Shown here: positions 58,613-64,000 of the stretch, in pieces
Numbering within the stretch: position 1 is the stretch's first letter
Layout: each line of letters begins with the position of its first letter
DNA from: Macrothele yani
Lineage: Eukaryota; Arthropoda; Arachnida; Araneae; Macrothelidae
DNA length: 64,000 bases
NCBI GenBank assembly: GCA_039090855.1
Contig: CM077034.1
Location: 225,077,331 to 225,141,330, forward strand
Direction: 5' to 3'
Translations under genes and position numbers: made by a program
The notes under the pieces: model-generated
Seen by the model: the letters and a program-made list of their open reading frames with translations, nothing else
What the model was told of the DNA's origin: nothing
Databases searched by the model: none

Positions 58613-59937
58613 TGTTATATTCTCCGTTATTTTAAAATATTTATTATCATAATAATCATATGTTATAAACAAATATTTAGCTCATACCAATTCACCATAG
58701 TTATATACTTTATGAAACAATTCACCATAAATCTTCAAACGTTATTCTGTACCAACGTTACATTCTAATACAAAACACGTGTTAAAGTTATGAACAATGG
58801 AACACGTGTTGATGCTATTCATTGGAACACGTGTTGATTATATTCATTGGAACACGTGTTACTGTCATCAATGTTAAATACAAGGTGTTAATTTTATTGT
58901 TATATTTATTATTATGAACAAATTATAGGTGCATCAGTTACCTATCATTTACCGATTAAATTTACTTTATCGTGCCTTTTTATAACTATGGTACTTTTGT
59001 TCTACAGTGATCGTATATGGACAAAAACGTGCCCCTTATATGTACTGGCATATAATAAAGCACGGCGTTGTGATTCACCTTTATCCCGTCACTGGAATGG
59101 TGGGGGAATAAAGGTGCCGCTCGTGAAAGAAATTAGAAACATAAACACATATTTTTCAACTTACACATACCTTAACTTATGTCTTGTGTGGTTATAAGGA
59201 AAACAAACAGGAGTCTTATGTGGAAGTAATAAAAATGGTTTAATACGTGAGATTTAGGAACACTAAGGTACCACGTGCGTGGGTGCAGCCGTTAGCAATA
59301 CCTTACACATAAAATTTACTATTATTACGATTTTTCTCTATAACGTCTCCGTCTCCGATCATTTCTGCATACATCTATCTATATATATAAGTGCAAAGCT
59401 TAGTGATTCATTTTACTTCTAGTTCCTTTTCTCCCATGCTTTACTTAAATGTTTTACCTAGCTAACTGGGTTTTCATTGTTTGATCATGACCAATACACA
59501 CGCCACGTGCTCTAAGTAGGTTTATGAATAAATTTCAGCAAGTACATGCAATAACAGGGAAAAGGAAAAATAACTTAACTGGTATTTCCATATGTCTTTC
59601 AGGTTTTCAATCCAAATCTTTATCCAATTGTCAGCGCTGGCAGTACTTCATCTATCTCTCGTCACATCGCTCGACGATCCTCTATCCACGTCTGTGTTTC
59701 GCTGCTCCTCGAACTCAACTCCTCGTGACCAGTGAAGACCTTCTGAGCTTCACCTTGTCCGCGGATGCCAAGGTCACTTGACCAGTCTGGAATTTATCTA
59801 ATCCGTCCGGGGAACGTCACTTCGCTCCCTCCTTGGGAACTGACCCTTCAACTTTTCCGACCCCCCTATATCCCCTGGGGCTATCTATGCACGTGCATGT
59901 TGGACTAAATTTATTTTAAATAATTTTATTTCCAACA
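58613..59937 (-). mobile_element. solo LTR of the same retroelement
   Basis: 1325 bp with TG...CA ends and CTGT on both sides (58609-58612, 59938-59941). At diagnostic sites 58745, 58839-58840 and 59624 it has the left-LTR bases; at 59859 it has the right-LTR base. No internal sequence remains. Confidence 0.95.
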
Positions 59938-61873
59938 CTGTTTCGACGACCACTCGGAAGTGGATACAAGAAAAAAAGAAAAGGATTGGACGAGAAAGTC
60001 AGAAATATCTCAAAGGTTGAACAAAATTTGATCGTGGCTGCTTCGACGACCACTCGGAAGTGGATACAAGAAAAAAAAAAAAAAAGGATTGGACGAGAAC
60101 GTCAGAAATAACTCAAAGGTTGAACAAAATTTGATCGTGGCCTCTTCGAAGACAACTCGGAAGTGAATACAAAAAAAAAAAAAAAAAGGATTGGACGAGA
60201 ACGTCAGAAATAACTCAAAGGTTGAACAAAATTTGATCGTGGCCTCTTCGAAGACAACTCGGAAGTGAATACGAAAAAAAAAAAAGGATTGGACGAGAAC
60301 GTCAGAAATAACTCAAAGCTTGAACAAAATTTGATCGTGGCCTCTTCGACGACCACTCGGAAGTGGATACAAGAAAAAAAGAAAAGGATTGGACGAGAAA
60401 GTCAGAAATATCTCAAAGGTTGAACAAAATTTGATCGTGGCTGCTTCGACGACCACTCGGAAGTGGATACAAGGAAAAAAAAAAAAAGGATTGGACGAGA
60501 ACGTCAGAAATAACTCAAAGGTTGAACAAAATTTGATCGTGGCCTCTTCGAAGACAACTCGGAAGTGAATACAAAAAAAAAAAAAGGATTGGACGAGAAC
60601 GTCAGAAATAACTCAAAGGTTGAACAAAATTTGATCGTGGCCTCTTCGAAGACAACTCGGAAGTGAATACGAAAAAAAAAAAAGGATTGGACGAGAACGT
60701 CAGAAATAACTCAAAGCTTGAACAAAATTTGATCGTGGCCTCTTCGAAGACAACTCGGAAGTGAATACAAAAAAAAAAAAGGATTGTACGAGAACGTCAG
60801 AAATAACTCAAAGGTTGAACAAAATTTGATCGTGGCCTCTTCGAAGACAACTCGGAAGTGAATACAAAAAAAAAAAAAAAAAAAAAGGATTGGACGAGAA
60901 CGTCAGAAATAACTCAAGGTTGAACAAAACTTGATCGTGGCCTCTTCGAAGACAACTCGGAAGTGAATACAAAAAAAAAAAAAAAAAAAGGATTGGACGA
61001 GAACGTCAGAAATAACTCAAAGGTTGAACAAAATTTGATCGTGGCCTCTTCGAAGACAACTCGGAAGTGAATACAAAAAAAAAAAAAAAAAAAGGATTGG
61101 ACGAGAACGTCAGAAATAACTCAAAGGTTGAACAAAATTTGATCGTGGCCTCTTCGAAGACAACTCGGAAGTGAATACAAAAAAAAAAAGGATTGGACGA
61201 GAACGTCAGAAATAACTCAAAGCTTGAACAAAATTTGATCGTGGCCTCTTCGAAGACAACTCGGAAGTGAATACAAAAAAAAAAAAAAAAAAAAAAAGCA
61301 TTGGACGAGAACGTCAGAAATAACTCAAGGTTGAACAAAACTTGATCGTGGCCTCTTCGAAGACAACTCGGAAGTGAATACAAAAAAAAAAAAAAAAAGG
61401 AAAAAAGGATTGGACGAGAACGTCAGAAATAACTCAAAGGTTGAACAAAATTTGATCGTGGCCTCTTCGAAGACAACTCGGAAGTGAATACAAAAAAAAA
61501 AAAAAAAAAAAAAGGATTGGACGAGAACGTCAGAAATAACTCAAAGCTTGAACAAAATTTGATCGTGGCCTCTTCGAAGACAACTCGGAAGTGAATACAA
61601 AAAAAAAAAAAAGGATTGGACGAGAACGTCAGAAATAACTCAGAGGTTTAACAAAATTTGATCGTGGCCTCTTCGAAGACAACTCGGAAGTGAATACGAA
61701 AAAAAAAAAAAAAAGGATTGGACGAGAACGTCAGAAATAACTCAAAGCTTGAACAAAATTTGATCGTGGCCTCTTCGAAGACAACTCGGAAGTGAATACA
61801 AAAAAAAAAAAAAAAAGAAAAGGATTGGACGAGAACGTCAGAAATATCTCAAAGTTTGAACAAAATTTGATCG
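59938..61873 (+). repeat. 100-bp satellite, right block with long A runs
   Basis: Diverged monomers (CTCTTCGAAGACAACTCGG, GTGAATAC, AAATAACTCAAAG) with A runs of up to about 23. They resemble the diverged left-edge monomers rather than the homogenised core, as expected at array edges. Confidence 0.94.
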
Positions 61874-62639
61874 CGGATTTGATCGGTGCAGGCAGTTAGT
61901 TACCTGTACTACGTCTTCTTGTCTGGCACATGTTTTTTTTGCTCACGGTGCACACATTGTTCTGGGTTTTTGTTGTCGGTTTAGTTTGCCGATTTTTTTA
62001 TTTTCACGTAGGCCTTCAGCTGTAAGCCGACGCACCTCTCTGTGTGTCGGGGAGGGGTTTTTTCCGCTTAATGACTAATCTTAACGTGCAGTATTGAGTT
62101 TTTATTAGTAGGTGTTGATTTTTTCTCTGTCGAGTGTGAATTGTCTGTTGTGCTTCTGGTTTCTGTTTTTTTTACGCGTAAGTGAAATTTCTTTTTTCTG
62201 TTTTTGCATTTGGGATCGTTCACTGATTTTTCCTTTTATTTCTCGTCGGCTTCAAACCGTTAGCTAATGCACATTCATGTTTTCAGTGTTGGTGCTTTTA
62301 TTTTTCGCCTTATGGATACTGTTTAGGTGTGGCACAGTGTTTTTTTATTTTGTTGGTTTTGAAATTGACTGACTTTTTTTCTGCTGTGCATCCTTGGTGT
62401 TATTTTTGTTGATTGTGTATAGTACGTTGTGTATTCTGTGTTGGTTGTCTTCACATCTGTCGCTTACGGCGGTGACCTACTGCGATATTTGCTTGAGCCG
62501 TGTGTTTTCTTTCATTTTTTTTAGGGGGGGGGGGCGTGCTTCTCTGGTGTTTTTTTTATATAGTGTGTATTGTATGTTGTGTATTTGATAGTGGATTTCT
62601 CACTTAATTTGCATGCTCTTCTTTTTTTGCTGTCGGTAT
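61874..62639. other. no gene recognised
   Basis: T-rich single-copy DNA with only short frames. Confidence 0.5.
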
Positions 62640-62647
62640 GGGTTACT

Positions 62648-63409
62648 CAGGGCCGGCTGGACCATAGGGGCAACCGGGGCAGACGCCCCGGGCCCCGCGC
62701 CTTTACGGGGCCCCGCAGTTTAAAAAACAAAATAATTTTCGGTAACAAAAAATTAACTACATGTTTTTTGTAACTTTTGGGGTGCAAGGCCCTTAAAAAT
62801 AAATTTTTGAAGTTTTTTGTTTGTTTCCAATCTCCCCATTTTTGAATACGTTATCTCCCTTGTTCGTCGTAAGGACACTGAGATTTGCAGATTCGAAATG
62901 ATTTTTGTAACGACCTTAATCTTTTCCACATTCATGAAATAGCAAATTAAATTTCATCATTTTGCGGTACCCTACTTTTATGTATCCAACGATTTGTGTG
63001 AAAACCTGATACTTAAATTTAAGGAAATAAAAAGGACAATATCCAAGTTACTTTCGGACTACATACGGAGGTCACTTTTTCCAACATTACAAGAAATTGA
63101 AAAAAGAAAAAAAGGCAACTTTCATTTATGAACGCGTATAAAAGTTTAGAATGTCACTAATTTGTCAGTTACTCCACTGTGAATTAAAAATCAATCACTA
63201 AACATGTATCAGGGGAAAAAACTGTTTAAACCAATTTATTTTAGAGGGATCCTTATTATATTTCCTACACAAAAATATTCGCAATGAGAAAATATTCGCT
63301 AAGCAGGTATCTTTTTATCATTTTGTGAATAAGCTGTTATAAGAGTCACAATGCAACCTAAACCTCTTCTCCAAGGAAAGAAAATCGTAGATTTTAAAAC
63401 TTTTTACTT

Positions 63410-63441
<32 letters not shown>

Positions 63442-63700
63442 GCTCTCATTTTCTCTATCTCTCTTCCTCTCTTTTTCTCTCTTTCTCTATCTCTTTTCCT
63501 CTCTCTCTCTCTCTTCCCTCCTCTCTCTATTTCTCTCTCTCCCTCTCATTTTCTCTCTTCCCTCCTCTCTCCCTCTCATTTTTCTCTATCTCTCTCCCTC
63601 TCTTTTTCTCTCTTTCTCTATCTCTTTTCCTCTCTCTCTCTCTTCCCTCCTCTCTCTCTATTTCTCTCTCTCTCTCTCTCTCTCTTCCCTCCTCTCTCTC

Positions 63701-63750
<50 letters not shown>

Positions 63751-63977
63751 TTTCAATCCGTATTATGGTCTTTTTCTTAAGCTTAAAGCAAATACTTCTT
63801 TGAGATAATCGTTTTGTCCTCACGGTAATGTTCGTGTGTCTTCCTCACGAATGATAATTTTCAGAAACGACTTTATTAAAATATGAGATTTACTTTTTAG
63901 TGCCCACAATGAAATTTTGCTCTGGGCCCCGCAATGAAATTTCGCCCAGGGCCCCGCAAGAGTTCCATCCGGCCCTG
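62648..63977. mobile_element. non-autonomous hAT-like element with GC-rich ends
   Basis: An 8-bp TSD GGGTTACT is at 62640-62647 and 63978-63985. Ends CAGGGCCGGCTGGAC and, inverted, CAGGGCCGGATGGAAC. Subterminal GGGGCCCCGC motifs occur at both ends. 1330 bp, no transposase; the inside is AT-rich and contains the CT microsatellite. Confidence 0.87.
63395..63746 (+). repeat. (CT)n microsatellite
   Basis: About 350 bp of nearly pure pyrimidine CT/TCTCCC repeats within the hAT-like element. Open frames on both strands are low-complexity artefacts. Confidence 0.97.
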
Positions 63978-64000
63978 GGGTTACTGATCTTATTTTTTCT

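Noticed and set aside
63351..63823. Ser/Leu-rich and Arg/Glu-rich frames
   Set aside because: Translations of the CT microsatellite.

Overview
The window is eukaryotic, almost certainly from an animal and most plausibly an arthropod. It is AT-rich and intron-era repeat landscape rather than operons: Tc1/mariner, hAT-type and MULE DNA transposons, an RTE-type LINE, a Ty3/gypsy LTR retroelement, tRNA-derived SINEs and several satellites. I cannot name the species, and the arthropod call is an inference from the mix of families. I see no intact host gene. The only host-like coding sequence is a short degenerate C2H2 zinc-finger fragment, itself split by a transposon.

Layout. 1-2.5 kb: a mariner C-terminal relic, a small foldback element and gene-free DNA. 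2.5-15.2 kb: a segment of about 4.03 kb holding a MULE/SWIM transposase pseudogene and part of a hAT-like element, present three times in direct tandem; the junctions lie inside SINE copies. 15.4-18.8 kb: 64 uninterrupted copies of a 53-bp satellite. 19.2-20.5 kb: a composite of several SINE heads and tails between one pair of target-site duplications (TSDs). 21.9-25.2 kb: a Tc1-like relic, then a non-autonomous hAT-like element. 25.6-27.2 kb: a long hairpin and a tandem repeat of about 147 bp. 27.3-29.2 kb: a duplicated segment with a TTAA-flanked element and a SINE nested in one copy. 29.4-33.7 kb: a zinc-finger fragment split by a Tc1-like element that itself carries another Tc1-like element, followed by a mariner relic. 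34.2-36.97 kb: a fourth Tc1-like element and a second TTAA-flanked element, whose right end has been amplified into a 112-bp satellite (to 38.7 kb). 39.2-61.9 kb: a 100-bp satellite array interrupted by a 13.4-kb Ty3/gypsy element (with a full-length RTE LINE nested in it) and by a solo LTR of the same family. 62.6-64 kb: another hAT-like non-autonomous element containing a CT microsatellite.

The window is best read as a record of repeat dynamics. SINEs supplied the homology for a local triplication. A transposon end seeded a satellite. The solo LTR is a mosaic of the two LTRs of the neighbouring provirus. The autonomous-looking proteins are the LINE ORF (981 residues, uninterrupted) and the retroelement Pol (open throughout). 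Pol is preceded by a canonical -1 slippery heptamer, but its Gag is frameshifted. Coordinates of element ends were read by eye from terminal repeats and target-site duplications.
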